Part shown: positions 43,687 to 55,159 of the stretch, one piece after another
Numbering within the stretch: position 1 is the first letter of the stretch
Layout of the letters: the number at the start of each line of letters is the position of its first letter
From: Fistulifera solaris
Lineage: Eukaryota; Bacillariophyta; Bacillariophyceae; Naviculales; Stauroneidaceae
Assembly: GCA_030295235.1 (NCBI GenBank)
Contig: AP026136.1
Span: 434,001 to 498,000, forward strand
Direction of reading: 5' to 3'
DNA length: 64,000 bases
The notes under the pieces: model-generated
Told to the model about the DNA's origin: nothing
The model's database searches: none
Seen by the model: only the letters and a program-made list of their open reading frames with translations
Position numbers and translations under genes: made by a program

Positions 43687-45959
43687 TTATGTCATGGTAA
43701 GGGTTACGCCTTCGTTAGTTTCGTCGTCGCCATCAATCGCGGAAGGTGGTGCTGCCATGTCGTCCTCGTCGACGTCTTCGCTAGGTAACGGAGCGTGAGC
43801 ACCGTGTGACTGCAAATGCCCTGCAGGATCTTCACCATATAAAATCGCATCAGCGGCTTTTATGGCTTTCGGTCCCTCCCAGAGATCTTTCAACTCTCCT
43901 TGTCGCCATCCAATGTAGCTCATCGTCCCAAGACAGCTCGGTACAAGATAGAGTAGAGCCGGCTGTCCCATCTCCATCAAGTATACTGCCGCGTTCGCCA
44001 TGAATAAACCAATTGCGTATGCAATCACGAGTGGACCAAAGTATCCGCGAAAACAGAGGCAGCTTGACAAAAGCCGTTGCTCAGGACACGTTGTTGCTAT
44101 TCTACCACTACCTCCCCCCATGATACCAACCAAAGATTTGGCGGCATCGTACCGTGCAGCAAAACTGAGAAGGAGACCTGGAAGGACAATATCACCTAGA
44201 CCCAACAGACTTGCTCCTCCTTGGTAATCAAAGAATCGCGGAATCGTCAAAAGCATGGGCAGCGGGTTGCCCCCTTGGCAGTTCGCATCGTCAGGGTACT
44301 TTTCGCACCATGATGCATCTGCCGTGGGCGGTCCACCACTAGTTGCAACCGTAATCATGATTGACTTCTTGAAGATATAAGGTGTGATAAACACAAAGAA
44401 GATATCATAGAAAAATGCCACAACCAAAAGTATTGACGCAACCTCGATGCTGTTCAACCGGATAGTCTTCAAAAACATGATGCACATACAAGATCCAAAA
44501 ATGTTTTGGGTAACCCAAAAAAAAGTTCTTGTTTCGGCGTTTCGGTCTGTGAATGCGATCACAAGCCATGCCAGAGCTATCATGTAAGCGACCAAGAATG
44601 ACAATATCTGCGTGACCCTGATATCTCCAAAATCTTCCGTGCCTGTTTTCCACGCAATGGGATCGCTGGTACCGAAATGCTTACGGATCCTGTTCAACGA
44701 AGGTTGGAGGATCACTTGAGCTAGTGCATTGCTGCATCCCTGGGTAAGTAATGTTGAAGCGAGGGACGACGTGAGAATCAAAAGATTTTGGAGCATTCAT
44801 AAATCACATTTTCACTCACAAATGCGTACATGACTTTGACGACTCCGTATATCTTGAAATAAAAGAGAATCATTAAGCTAGAGGATGCCATAATGATGAA
44901 GCCCAGGGCATGCATGGGCGTCAATTCTAACGTTTCATCAGGATGAGTTGTAGGTCTATGAGCGGGCCTCGGTTGACGCCCTAGCTCAGATGACTCGCGC
45001 TGGCGGGTTTGCGCTCGTACAATTTTGTCTGAGAGCTTGCGGTAGTCATCGGCCGTAAGGTACGCTGCCAGAGCAGCGACAAACACACCAGCGCCCAAAT
45101 AACGCCTGATGAAACATTCCATTCCGGCTTCCATCGGGCATACATTCTTACGTGTTGCAATTCTTCCCCGCCCAGAAAACCAAAAAGTTGGGCTGCCTGT
45201 TCCATTGTGACGTACGCGGCCGGGATCGTCGTTTCTTCTTCAATGGAGCGGTCGTCATACAGCCAAATGGGCAAATCCCAAGCACAGCAAGCTTCTCGGT
45301 TTGAACCACTTTGTTTGCCTGTCAATAAGCAAGATTGGGAAGGGCAGTTAATAAGATTGTCATCGGATAGCTTCTGGCACAGATTCGTGTCCGAGTTACC
45401 CGACAACACGAGATTGTTTTGAATGGCATTGTATGGAAGCGGATCAAATGATAGTGCACTGGAAGGAATCATGGCTTCTCCCAAGGAACAATCATAATCG
45501 AATTTATCGGCAGGATAGACGATGTCATTCATTGTGTATTGATAGTTTGTTTCATTGGTGATATTGAGCTGATAACGACCTTCTAATGCCCCGTAAATCA
45601 GCACTGCACTAGCACCCATCTTTTGAGCATTCAGAACTTTCGTCTTGAAGGAACAGACACCACGAGGAATCATGATGATACTGTTTGACGGGTAAGTTGT
45701 GGACTCGACGACCTCACATAGAAAGTGATGCTCATTGCTGGCGGGTATGGGTCCGATCAGTTGCAACCGGGGACTCTCTTCCATTTTCATAGAGGGTATT
45801 GGGGGAAAGAATGCTTGTGAAGCAAACATAGTAACTGGATCATTGTTTTTGAAACTAATGTCCAAGACAAGTGTCTGTAAGACACATTCCGATGCTGTCG
45901 TAAAGAAAAATAGAAAAAGAAGAAAAGGTTTTCTGTGCGTAGCCGCCGTTTGAGCTCAT
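43687..45959 (-). CDS. Signal-peptide-peptidase-like intramembrane protease with PA domain
   Basis: A GxGD aspartyl protease of the SPPL2 layout. Exons are 45959-44820 and 44739-43687 (80-bp intron, donor GTGAGT). An N-terminal hydrophobic leader (PFLLFLFFFTTASE) is followed by a protease-associated lumenal domain (IIMIPRGVCSFKTKVLNAQK, ASAVLIYGA), then nine or so membrane segments. Catalytic motifs are VAFFYDIFFVF (YD) and LLGLGDIVLPG (GLGD), with the PAL motif in QPALLYLVPSCLG. Such enzymes cleave type II membrane stubs in endosomal and lysosomal membranes. Frame breaks lie at the T4 run 45929-45932 (leader) and CC 45088-45089, where one more base reads GVIWALGVFVAALAAY. The ATG at 45959 depends on the first of these. 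Confidence 0.9.
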
Positions 45960-46673
45960 CGTCGGTTCAGATTCTTCTTCACGAAGCGTAATATGAAAAT
46001 ACGTGGTTCCCTTGTGGAATTGTGACCAATGAACTGTTTTGGTCGAGCAATTCGGACGGATCAAGCAATAAATGAAATTTCAGAGCTATGAACGAAAAAG
46101 ACTAGCAAATAATGATGTCTTTCAACAAGCGTTTTATTTCCTCATCATCGTCTCGCAACCGAGGAGGCGGAGGCATGGCGGAGAAGCCGTTTTGCGCAAG
46201 CAAAATAAGTCTCACGATGTACAAAACGTCATCGGATGAAATACCTACATTATCGTTGATAACTTTTGAATACTATTCCTCAAGCTGATTTATTTTTTTC
46301 TGAACGGTAGTACCTGGTACGGTACTCGGGTATCGTGTGTCGTGTGTGACACCGTCAAGAAGAGGAAATCACGCAATGGCAGGCGCTGTGAGCTATCACC
46401 AAGCGTATCATTTTGATCAGCCATCATCCAAGAGGGATATGTTAACATTAAAAATATCTTTATAAAAGCGCGAACAGCTTATCCAGGATGCAACGTCGCA
46501 AGAAGCACGCTCTCTAGTTAAAAAAAGACAAGGAAAAGGACACAACTCATAAAGATCCAACCCATCGAGGCTACTTTAGATGATTCTTACTTCGTAAAAT
46601 AAATTACCGGTACTGATGATGGGATATGCATGCATGTGTACAGAGAAGAAATCAGCTAACAGTCCTCGATCAT
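45960..46673. other. Intergenic stretch with one very short ORF
   Basis: About 710 bp. A plus-strand ORF at 46115-46288 (57 residues, Ser/Gly/Arg-rich start MSFNKRFISSSSSRNRGGGG) is the only candidate and has no support beyond being open. GTACC-type words lie at 46306-46332 and 46606-46613. Confidence 0.3.
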
Positions 46674-47347
46674 TTAGGCCGCCAGTTTGGCCGTAATGGT
46701 AGCAAAGTGCTTTCCATGATTCTCGCAAATCGACAACTCCAATTCCGAAGGCATGCGAGAACCGTCACCCTGTTGACCAACGAATCAAGTGAGAAGACGT
46801 TCTATGTTAAATCATCCAATTGGAAACAAAAAGTACATACATTTGCAAAAGTTCCCGATCCGTACGGCGAAGCACCGTGGATTTCTTCCAAATTGAAAAC
46901 TTGCGGGTCCGTGTATCCCAGAGGCACAAAGCACATGCCTTGGTGAGAAAAGAAACTGAAGCAGCTCATGTTGACCGATTCTTGTCCGCCACCCAAAGTA
47001 GCGACGCTGGTAAAGGTACCGGCGGCCTTGCCCGTCATGGCTCCCTTCTGCCAGAGACCACCGCACGAGTCCATAAAGGTCTTGATCTGCGCCGGCATGG
47101 CTCCGAAGCGTCCACTGAGACCGAACAAGACACCATCATACTCGGCCATCTTATCGGGAGTGATGATGGGGTGATCCTGTTTCGGGGGAGCACCCATCTT
47201 GCCCAAGATCTCGTCGGACAAGGTCTCGGCAACTTGGTAAATGTCGCAGGTGGCTCCGGCGGCTTCGACACCTTTGGCCACCGACTTGGCCATGGTAGCA
47301 ACATGGCCGTAGAGAGAGTAGTAGACGATAGCGATTTTGGCGGGCAT
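46674..47347 (-). CDS. WrbA-type NAD(P)H:quinone oxidoreductase
   Basis: Exons 47347-46841 and 46769-46674 are joined across a 71-bp intron (GTATGT donor, phase 0), giving 200 residues, normal for WrbA. The flavodoxin-like fold starts KIAIVYYSLYGHVATMAKSV (FMN phosphate loop), with YDGVLFGLSGRFGAMPAQIK and ATLGGGQESVNMSCFSFFSH following. The end reads ASPYGSGTFAN|GDGSRMPSE across the splice, matching the conserved family end. These enzymes reduce quinones by two electrons, protecting against semiquinone stress. No targeting signal. Intact frame. Head-to-head with the JmjC gene. Confidence 0.95.
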
Positions 47348-47892
47348 GGTTGTTTTGTTAGTGCTGGTGGACGAGCGGCGATTTGCGGTGTGTTCGCTTG
47401 GATTTTGTGAAAACGACGAGCTATCAAAAAAAAAAACAATCGAAACGAACAGGAAAGAAATAAATCACGTCATTCCGAGCCTCCATTATCTTGGCCGCGA
47501 TAACGCCGCACCAGTAGCTTTTCTACGCAACCTCTACGAGAAGCGAATACCAAAGCTATTTCGTTGAGTGTTCGGCGATGTTCAGTGACGCATATTTCAG
47601 CCTATTATGACGTGGAAAGTGGGACTTGGAATTGAATGTCGTCACAGACTTCGTCACCGTTGCGAGACTAACGAGTTCATGACTCTTTTGAGTCACGGTT
47701 GGTAGTCACGCAGCCACGATCTTTCGCGTTCGCGTGTGTCGAAAAACTACTTCGAGCAATACGAGACAATGACTTCCCAGATACAAGTAATACGTAGGAT
47801 CATAGATTAACGAGTTCTCCTTGAGCTCATTCTTCTTGTAAACGACCATTACCTAGCAATAAAAGTCTTTCCCCCATAGAAAGACAAAGGAA
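47348..47892. promoter_or_regulatory. Divergent promoter region of WrbA and JmjC genes
   Basis: A 545-bp spacer between two genes transcribed away from each other. Words of bZIP type are present (GTGACG at 47585, TCACGTCATT at 47465-47474). No gene or repeat is seen. Confidence 0.35.
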
Positions 47893-50800
47893 ATGCATGA
47901 AATTTCTGAGTTTTCAAAGGCCAGCGTTAGTCGAGCGGGTTGTTTCTCTTACCCTTCGACCGACGCTAAGAATTTGAACCATTTAACAGAAAGCGATAGT
48001 CATCGACAAGAAGCGAACCATTTAACAGAAAGCGATAGTCAACGACAAGAAGCAGGCCAAGCATCGTGCGAGGCGAATCCGTCTCTCCTGGCGAGACTAG
48101 ACGAAGCGACTGACAAATGTGGTCGACGAACATCATCAAGATTCAGTCAGCAGGAAAATGAACCTGCTCAAAAGAGACCGCGTCAAACAAGCCAAAGTGG
48201 ATCACTGAGAACAACTAGTGACAGGGAAGCTGATGGGTTGGCACTTGATAATTTGGCCGCGACTACTACAACGAATGAACAGAAGGGCCCCGTACGAGAA
48301 GCGAAAGCCAGAACATCCTCTTCGTCATCTGGACGTCGAACGGGTATGAAAGCCTCCGCATCCGCCTCCCTCTCCTCGACACCAATGAAAATGAGCTCTT
48401 CACAAGCAAATGGAAGGCCGTTGCGAGCTTCGGTTAGGGTAGCTACTCGTCTGCCACCGAATTATGTCGAGGAGTCTGTACAGGATGAGATCCCTAGTGA
48501 CGCTGAGGAAAATGACAACGCTTCCAATCCCAAGAGAAAGGGTGTGAGAAAATCTTATGTTCTCAATGGGCGGCGTAGTCTCGCTCCTTTGAGGAATCCT
48601 CCGCCCCGCCCCAGGTCCCAGACGGACTTAAAGGGAAATGGACGTATACCGATGAAACTCGAATGTTCCTTGCCGACTTCAGAGATACCGCACAAGTCCC
48701 AAAGCAGGACATGAAGTTTTTACTAAAGCTCATGGCCAGAGACGATCTTGTGGTGGTCTCGGAAGGGCTTTGGAATCCCGCCTTTGAAAAACTTTTACGG
48801 CTGGAATATTTAGAGGCAGCTTTCGGAAATCAAGTTCAGCATAAGTTTCGCATGTTTTCAAGGAAGAAGGAAGGTGGCTACGCTGAGAAACCAGAAGGAT
48901 TATCCATGCGTGCAAAGGATTTTTTCCAATATTTAAAGATCAAAGTAGGGAAGGAAGGTGTCAGCAGGAGATTCGCTTTCACGGACTTTAAAGGAAAACG
49001 CCACGAAATCGACGTCGATGAGGTCTCCATATACATGATTGATTGCGATGTGCCGAAAATTTTGCCTTTGTTCTATGACAAGTACGTCGCCCACTGCAAG
49101 ATGCCTGAGATCTTGCCAGGAGGAGAGATGTGTATGATGAATGCTGTGAGTTTTGTTTGAGAGTCGTTCATACATGATTGTGCTGTCCTCACCACTTTCG
49201 CTATTGTACAGATGAATCGTGAGGGGCGACCATTCATGGGGCCCAATCTGTACATTGCACCAGGTGGAGGATTTACAAGCCTGCATCAAGATGGAGAGGT
49301 GCGCACCATCGTCACTGTTGACTCATGCCATACAGGCTTCTCACAATTGTATGAACTTGTACAGGGGACTGTGGACTCTGGTCATTCATGTATCACTGGA
49401 TACAACGAAGTTGTCATGCTTCGACGAATGCCAGAAGAACATAAGCACTTCGCCGCCGAACAGCTTGGGTATGATGGGGTGCATCGGTTGCCCCATGATG
49501 TCGGCACGACGTACGAAAACATTTGGCCAAAGAAGTCTGTTATCAATAAGTGGGAAGAAATGAAGTAAGTAGCTTGAAACTGCAGTCACATGACACTTTT
49601 TATCCCTCACCGTCACATCAAAGTTATTGTCCTTCCGTATTTGTACTGCGGCCTGGTCAGCATCTGCATATTAACAAAGGCCGTCTCCACACGTTCCGCA
49701 AAGTCAAGATGGAACCTCTCGAACAAGATGATTGTCACCATGAACTCCGAAAGGATCTTCTAGATCGTGGTATTGCTAAGCGAGATGAGCTTTGCATCAG
49801 CATCGCTTTTGATTGGTAAGTGAGAATGCAAATTCAGTGCATCGACTTATTTCCTATTCCATCTAACTTTGATTGGTCTACACGCTAGGATGTTTCTTGG
49901 TCATTCGCGAGAGGCCATCCACGAGGAGGTTAAAACCGCTTTACAGTGTGCAGATATTTGCAGGAATGTGGGTACTTCATCTCTTGGAATTCCAGAAACG
50001 TGCTTATTAAAGCTAGCTATGCTTTTATCGCACAACGGCGGAACGATTTGTAATGATCTTCTGTACCCAATTCGCAATGCGGCGTGCCAAGGAATTTTAC
50101 CCCACCTACAAGCTATTGTACAACAAGAAATCGAATCAGGGAGCGGCATCTCCAACAAGGCAAAGATAGCTGATAATCAACAGGATCCGGATTCCTACAG
50201 TGTCGATCCCTTCGGTGCCGACTATTTTTGTCATACATGTAAAAAGGAACTGGCAAACTCCTACTTCCACTGTTTAGGATGCGAACGCCTGCTACAAAAA
50301 AGACTTGAACATTTGCAGGATGTGCCTAGAGGAAAAGAAGTATGGAACGAACATACGTTTGGGTGTTGCGTGCAAAAGTCGTAATAGCGACATCATTCAT
50401 GCTGGAATTTTGAGTAAGCATGGCAATGCGAAAGGATGCTCGTGTCGTCAAGGCATTTGTAGGGAATGTGGTTATTGCAAAAGCTGCTCCTGTCGCTGCC
50501 ATCATGAGTTCCAACTTCATTATCGTTTTTCATGATTGATGAATTGAAAGATATGGTAAAGCGTGTTGAAAAACTGGCTAAAGCAAGCGATGACCACATG
50601 GAATCTTTCGCGGAGACACGTGAGCCGACAGCCGAAGCGGGAAATTTCAGCACCGAGCATATTGAGAAAGAGGCCGTCCTTCCAATTTGCGACTCTGAAA
50701 TTCAAAAGAGTTTCGGTGAGGCCGAATCTTGTATACAGCAATCGTTGCCACTGTCGGTCGACGGCACAGATACAGTCACGAGCGAAATTGTGAGTGATGC

Positions 50801-51071
50801 CATTCCGATCCGAGCTTCCGAGATTAATACTAATCATTTATCACTTCCTCGTGCGAACGGCCGTTCGACATTAATAGCACTAAAGCAGATGCCTGACCAA
50901 ACCGTGCACCACGACGCGGCACATATTGCGCAGAATGCACTCCTTGCTCCATCAGGACCAGTCCTAGTTACTTCGAAAGAACTTTCCTTAGGTGACGGGG
51001 TTTATGAAACTTTTTTCGAGGATGTCAAACGAAATAGTACAAGCCCTAAATCAGCTCGGATTATTCCGTAG
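47893..51071 (+). CDS. JmjC-domain histone demethylase-like protein with zinc-finger tail, frame breaks
   Basis: Five exons: 47893-49145, 49212-49298, 49365-49564, 49624-49815 and 49889-51071, with introns of 59-73 bp. A 230-residue Ser/Arg-rich N-terminus precedes the JmjC fold: PNLYIAPGGGFTSLHQDGEG with the iron-binding H-x-D, TVDSGHSCITGYNEVVMLRR, and HINKGRLHTFRKVK containing the distal His. Behind it is a Cys-rich zinc region (CHTCKKELANSYFHCLGCE, then CSCRQGICRECGYCKSCSCR). This resembles plant/algal JmjC proteins with a C-terminal Cys cluster. Frame breaks: TTT 48588-48590, A6 run 50296-50301 (one A fewer reads LLQKDLNICRMC) and T5 run 50526-50530. Probable 2-oxoglutarate dioxygenase; the target lysine is not inferable. 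Confidence 0.85.
47977..48054 (+). repeat. 39-bp in-frame tandem duplication in the JmjC gene
   Basis: Two adjacent 39-bp units, 47977-48015 and 48016-48054, differ at two positions and encode NHLTESDSHRQEA and NHLTESDSQRQEA in the disordered N-terminus. The low divergence suggests a recent duplication. Confidence 0.9.
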
Positions 51072-51096
51072 TAATTACAGCTTAATGTTTTTCACT

Positions 51097-53264
51097 TTAT
51101 GGTTTTTGAGCTATTAGTGACGGTTTGTGCTGCAGCAAAGAATGCGGACCATGAGGGATGATACCTGAGCTGCAATCAAACGTTGATTCAAAGGAACCTT
51201 GGGCGTGGAAGAAAAAGAGAAAAAATGTCCAAGAATGCAGAAGCAACAGGTAACAAACTATACGAAGACATGGTGAGACATAGTGGTCGACTAGCTTTCC
51301 CATCAATGCCTCGCGCACTTACTGAACAAAAGTCTGGCGATTGGATTGTGACGTAACACAGTTCCACTTTGTGAAAGCATTGTATCCAATACATCTAAAC
51401 TTTTGCTAAGCCTCTTGCTTCCCTCGCCTTGGGCACCGCTGAAATTTAAAGCCGAACTCATCGAGGTTTGGAAGCTGCTCGCTGGCTTCCTTCTCGACCG
51501 ACCAAGTAACCGGACCTTTGTACCTGACTCGATGTCACCGACGCCATCAGAGGACATACGCGACCTTTCAAGCGTATCTTCGGCCTTCTCAGCTCGGCTG
51601 ATGGCGGCTTTAAGACGGCTCTTTAATGTAGCTATCTCGCTCTTGCAGCTGATGACTAATTCGCGCTGTCGAAAAAGATCCTCTGAGAGCGTTTTCGATT
51701 CGCTTGTATCACTCAGAATTAAATTCTTTCCAGCGTCCAACCTCTTAGCTTGCTCGAGGTCACGCTTTAATAATATGATTTCATTGCTCATTTCTTGAAG
51801 TCTCCGATCGTTCTCGACTTGTCGTGTGGCAGATATTGATATCTCGTCGGCGCGTTCTCTTGTCAAAGACCGAACTTCCCGCTGGAGCATATCACATTTC
51901 TGTTTTTCAAGTGTCAATTGAGCTTCTAATGCTTCTATTTCATTAGAGAGATCGTGCCGAAAACTTGAAGCATCCACTGTTTGTTCTTTCCCCAATGGAG
52001 CATTTACGGATGATTTCGCTTCAACCAGAGCCGCCCCAAGCTCCGCAACGGTCTTTTCCAATTCCGCCTCCCTACTATTTCGTTGACTCATTTGTCGGGC
52101 GTGCAGCGAAAGCGCTTGGTCTAACCGATCTTCCGCCTCGCGCTCTCTGGCCATTGCATTGTCTGCCGTTTGTGTCAAGGATTCCAACCTACTTCCAAGA
52201 GCTTCTTGTTGCGCATGTAAGGTCCCAATTTGTGACAAAAACGTCGTTTTCTCATCTTCGAGCAACGCAATCTTTTGCATAAATTCCTGTTCGCGTTGTA
52301 CAGCATCAGACAATTCTTTATTCATATCGCCACCCTCTTGCATACGGCGTTGCTCCAGCTCATGGAATTGTCGTCGCGCTTCCTCTAGTTGCGCATTGGA
52401 TCTTCTCTTTGCATCTTCCAAGGCCTGTTCGTGCTTCACTTTCAACAATTGCATTTCCTCGGCATGCCTCTTCTTTTCCGCCTCTCTCTCTTGCTGATAT
52501 CGAGTCCGATCCTTTTCGATCCGTTCCGCTGCTCGTTCGAGCTCCTCACGCTGCGCTTGTATTTCAGTTTCGGCTTGTTCCAGTTGTGAATTGAGTTTAA
52601 TAACGTGTCGTTTCAATGTCTTGACTTCTTTTTGCAATTCGCGCGATGGCCCATCGTTGTCGGGTTGCGATGATGGCTCAACCACTTTCAAGTGACTTTT
52701 AATATTGTTGAAAAGGGCCCCACCCGCCATTCGAAACGGCGTCATATTGAATTGGGAGGATTGGTGCGTTTCCCATTGTACTTCGCCGTCCACCGGTGTT
52801 TTGATGGATTTCGAATGGTCCATGGAAGGTTGTTTCATCGGAGCCTCGTCGATCGGAAGAATAGCCCCTGTTTGAATATCGTTCTCCGCCGTCTCTCGAA
52901 TAATTTCCTCGGTACTACTCGTTTCTTGAGTCTGCTGTAGGTCTGATACAGTTTGAACTTGCTGTTCTGCTTCATTGTTGACCAATTCTGACAGGGATTG
53001 TTCGGGCCAAGCATTCGGATCAAGTTCTTCCTCTATTTCTAACCTGACAGGCTCTTCCTGCTTTCCTTCTGAAGCAATCTCTTCTTCCTCCAAATGATTT
53101 GCCTCGTCGTCGTCATCATCATCATTCTGTTCCAGACCCCTAGCGGCCAGAATACTGGCAATATCCTTACGATCCTCGGACTGCAATCGTTCGTCGGCGA
53201 CTTTTTCGGCTTGATCATCTAACTGCTCTAAGAATTGCCCCATATTTTGCAGCCATCGTGACAT
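51097..53264 (-). CDS. Golgin-84-like coiled-coil protein with C-terminal anchor
   Basis: Exons 53264-51323 and 51257-51097 (65-bp intron, donor GTAAGT, phase 1) give about 700 residues. The start MSRWLQNMGQFLEQLDDQAE resembles the golgin-84/TMF N-terminus. A 170-residue acidic region comes next, and from about residue 215 to 600 nearly continuous heptad-repeat coiled coil (RELQKEVKTLKRHVIKLNSQ onward). Then DVLDTMLSQSGTVLRHNP, which corresponds to the conserved region before the anchor, and exon 2 supplies the membrane segment (CYLLLLHSWTFFLFFF). Golgin-84 tethers COPI vesicles at the Golgi. A lumenal tail of about 35 residues follows the anchor, longer than in animals. Frame intact; converges with the JmjC gene. 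Confidence 0.85.
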
Positions 53265-53416
53265 TTTCGATCGTTTGCTTTTGAAGAGTAATGCTAATGA
53301 AACGGGTGGTGGTTGTTTGTAATATCAAAACGTTCTGACAAGGCATTTATTGTACATTGAATTGACAACAACAGAAACTGTCGCTTTCCGCTTGTGGCAA
53401 CCAACTTTCTGGCCCT

Positions 53417-53458
53417 ACCAGTACCACTACCAAGTAGCGGTACGGTACCGGTACGTAC
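53417..53458. repeat. GTACC/GGTAC palindrome-rich tract
   Basis: A 42-bp tract composed almost wholly of overlapping CAGTACC, GGTACGG, GGTACC and CGGTACG words, in the spacer between the golgin and transporter genes. The same words occur at 2489-2515, 22866-22887 and 46306-46332. Confidence 0.6.
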
Positions 53459-53643
53459 TTTGTAGTTCGGAGTATGAAAATTACCGTATCTATGCCAAAG
53501 GTCGTACCGTGACCTACCACCTACCACCTTACACTAATGACTGAAGTACGACTCAGAACCCGGAAGTAAGCTGTCACGCCGTGATGCGTGACTTTTCGCA
53601 TGGATGTTGAGAAATTCCGATTTCCTATTGTTCCTCCATTGAT

Positions 53644-55077
53644 ATGGTTCGCCTCACAAACGTTTATTGTAATCTGAAACAAAGTATGGGTTCTGTATTC
53701 GACAATTGCAACGATTCGTGTGGCTGGGTGGCGGGTATTGTGGCAGCCGTCGCGTATGGTTGCTTTGGTGTGCCCATCAAAGAAACCGCTCATTTGGACG
53801 TTCATCCGCTGATTTTACAGTCCTACAAAACAGGAACCATGTTCGTCTGCTGTTGGTGGGTCATGTCAATGGGAGTCGATGTTTCCTTCACGCCGTGGGG
53901 AATACTGTCAGGGTTTTTGTGGGTTTTGGGAGGAACGGCCGGTATCTATGCCATACGCTTGGCGGGGATGGCTGTGAGTGTCGGAACATGGGCGTCTGTC
54001 ATGATTTGTGTCAATTTCGTTTGGGGGATTTTAATTTTTCGGGAGCCCGTGGCGAGTATTTACGGCACTATGGGTGCTTTTGGCCTTCTCGGGTGCGGCT
54101 TAGTCGGTATGAGCTGGAATGCATCACCTCCCCAGCGATCGGCGGAGCGTTCTCAACTTATTCCGAGTACATCGACCGAACGACTCAAAGTAGAAGAAAC
54201 TACCGCATCCGGAGTTGTATCAAAGCGAAGGCAAGTAGATAAACGTAGGGTAGAGTTGGCCGGTTCAGGAGACCAAGCCGCCACGGAGGAAGCTCATCAA
54301 GCGTTGACACGGAGCAACTCCTACGACTCAGTTCAGGAAGGCATCAACAAAGATGATGCCGACGATGATAATTATGACACACCGAACCCTTCATCTCGAG
54401 TCATGCTACTTGGTGTGAACATGACGAGACATCAGGCGGGACTTTGTGGAGCGGTATTCAATGGTATAATGTCGGGAAGCTCACTCCTTCCACTCCATTT
54501 TGCTAAAAAGCAAGGCTTTGGCGGAGCTCGTTACATGATAAGTTACTCTACTGGAGCATTGCTTTCCAACGGCATCATATGGTGCTGCTTTGTTGGCATG
54601 AAATGGAGGGAGGTCTCGGCGACGAACGTCCCTGGTTCGGTGGCAATGCAAACGTACGCCAGTCTACCAAGCTGGCACTGCAAAAAGCTGTGGTTACCAG
54701 GAGTTACAGCAGGTTGGTTTCCCAGACGTCGCTTGCTGTGTTGTCATGGACTTGTCTTCTAACCGGTTCTCTTTCAGGTTTACTACTAACGATCGCCATG
54801 TTTGGCACTATCCTATCAACCACATATCTCGGTCAAGGTATAGGCAATAGTATCGTGCAGTCGAAGATATTAATAAGGTACGTGCATGTTTTCGGTTTCA
54901 AGATCGAGTATCACGTAATCTGACTTCTCTGTCAGTGGGTTATGGGGGATATTTTGGTACAAAGAAGTATCTGGACTGGGAAAAATCGTGAAATGGTTTA
55001 TTTCCGCGGCGCTATCTGTCATGGGCATTATCTGCCTCAGCTACGAGCGGCTTCATGCTATTCATAAGGAGGGATAG
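53644..55077 (+). CDS. TMEM144-like multi-pass transporter
   Basis: Exons 53644-54712, 54778-54877 and 54936-55077 (introns 65 and 58 bp) give about 436 residues. The first segment GWVAGIVAAVAYGCFGVPIK is the signature of the TMEM144/glucose-ribose-porter branch of the drug/metabolite transporter superfamily. Ten or so membrane segments follow in two halves, split by a 120-residue hydrophilic loop rich in Ser, Glu and Asp (about 170-275). The second half has CGAVFNGIMSGSSLLPLHFA, GVTAGLLLTIAMFGTI across the splice and SGLWGIFWYKEV in the last exon. Substrate presumably a sugar or nucleotide sugar, unproven. No frame break. Confidence 0.82.
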
Positions 55078-55159
55078 AAGCAAACTTCGAAAATGATGGA
55101 ACGATCTGCTATTGTATACTAATAAAAGCATACCAATTTGAATTCTGTATAGTATTTTA

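Noticed and set aside
46820-47410. A 196-residue antisense frame opposite WrbA
   Set aside because: The sense strand encodes a full, spliced WrbA with conserved motifs; the antisense frame is a by-product of its codon bias.
51097-51318. A separate small membrane protein gene downstream of the golgin
   Set aside because: A 65-bp intron with consensus ends joins it in frame to the golgin, where it supplies the expected C-terminal anchor.
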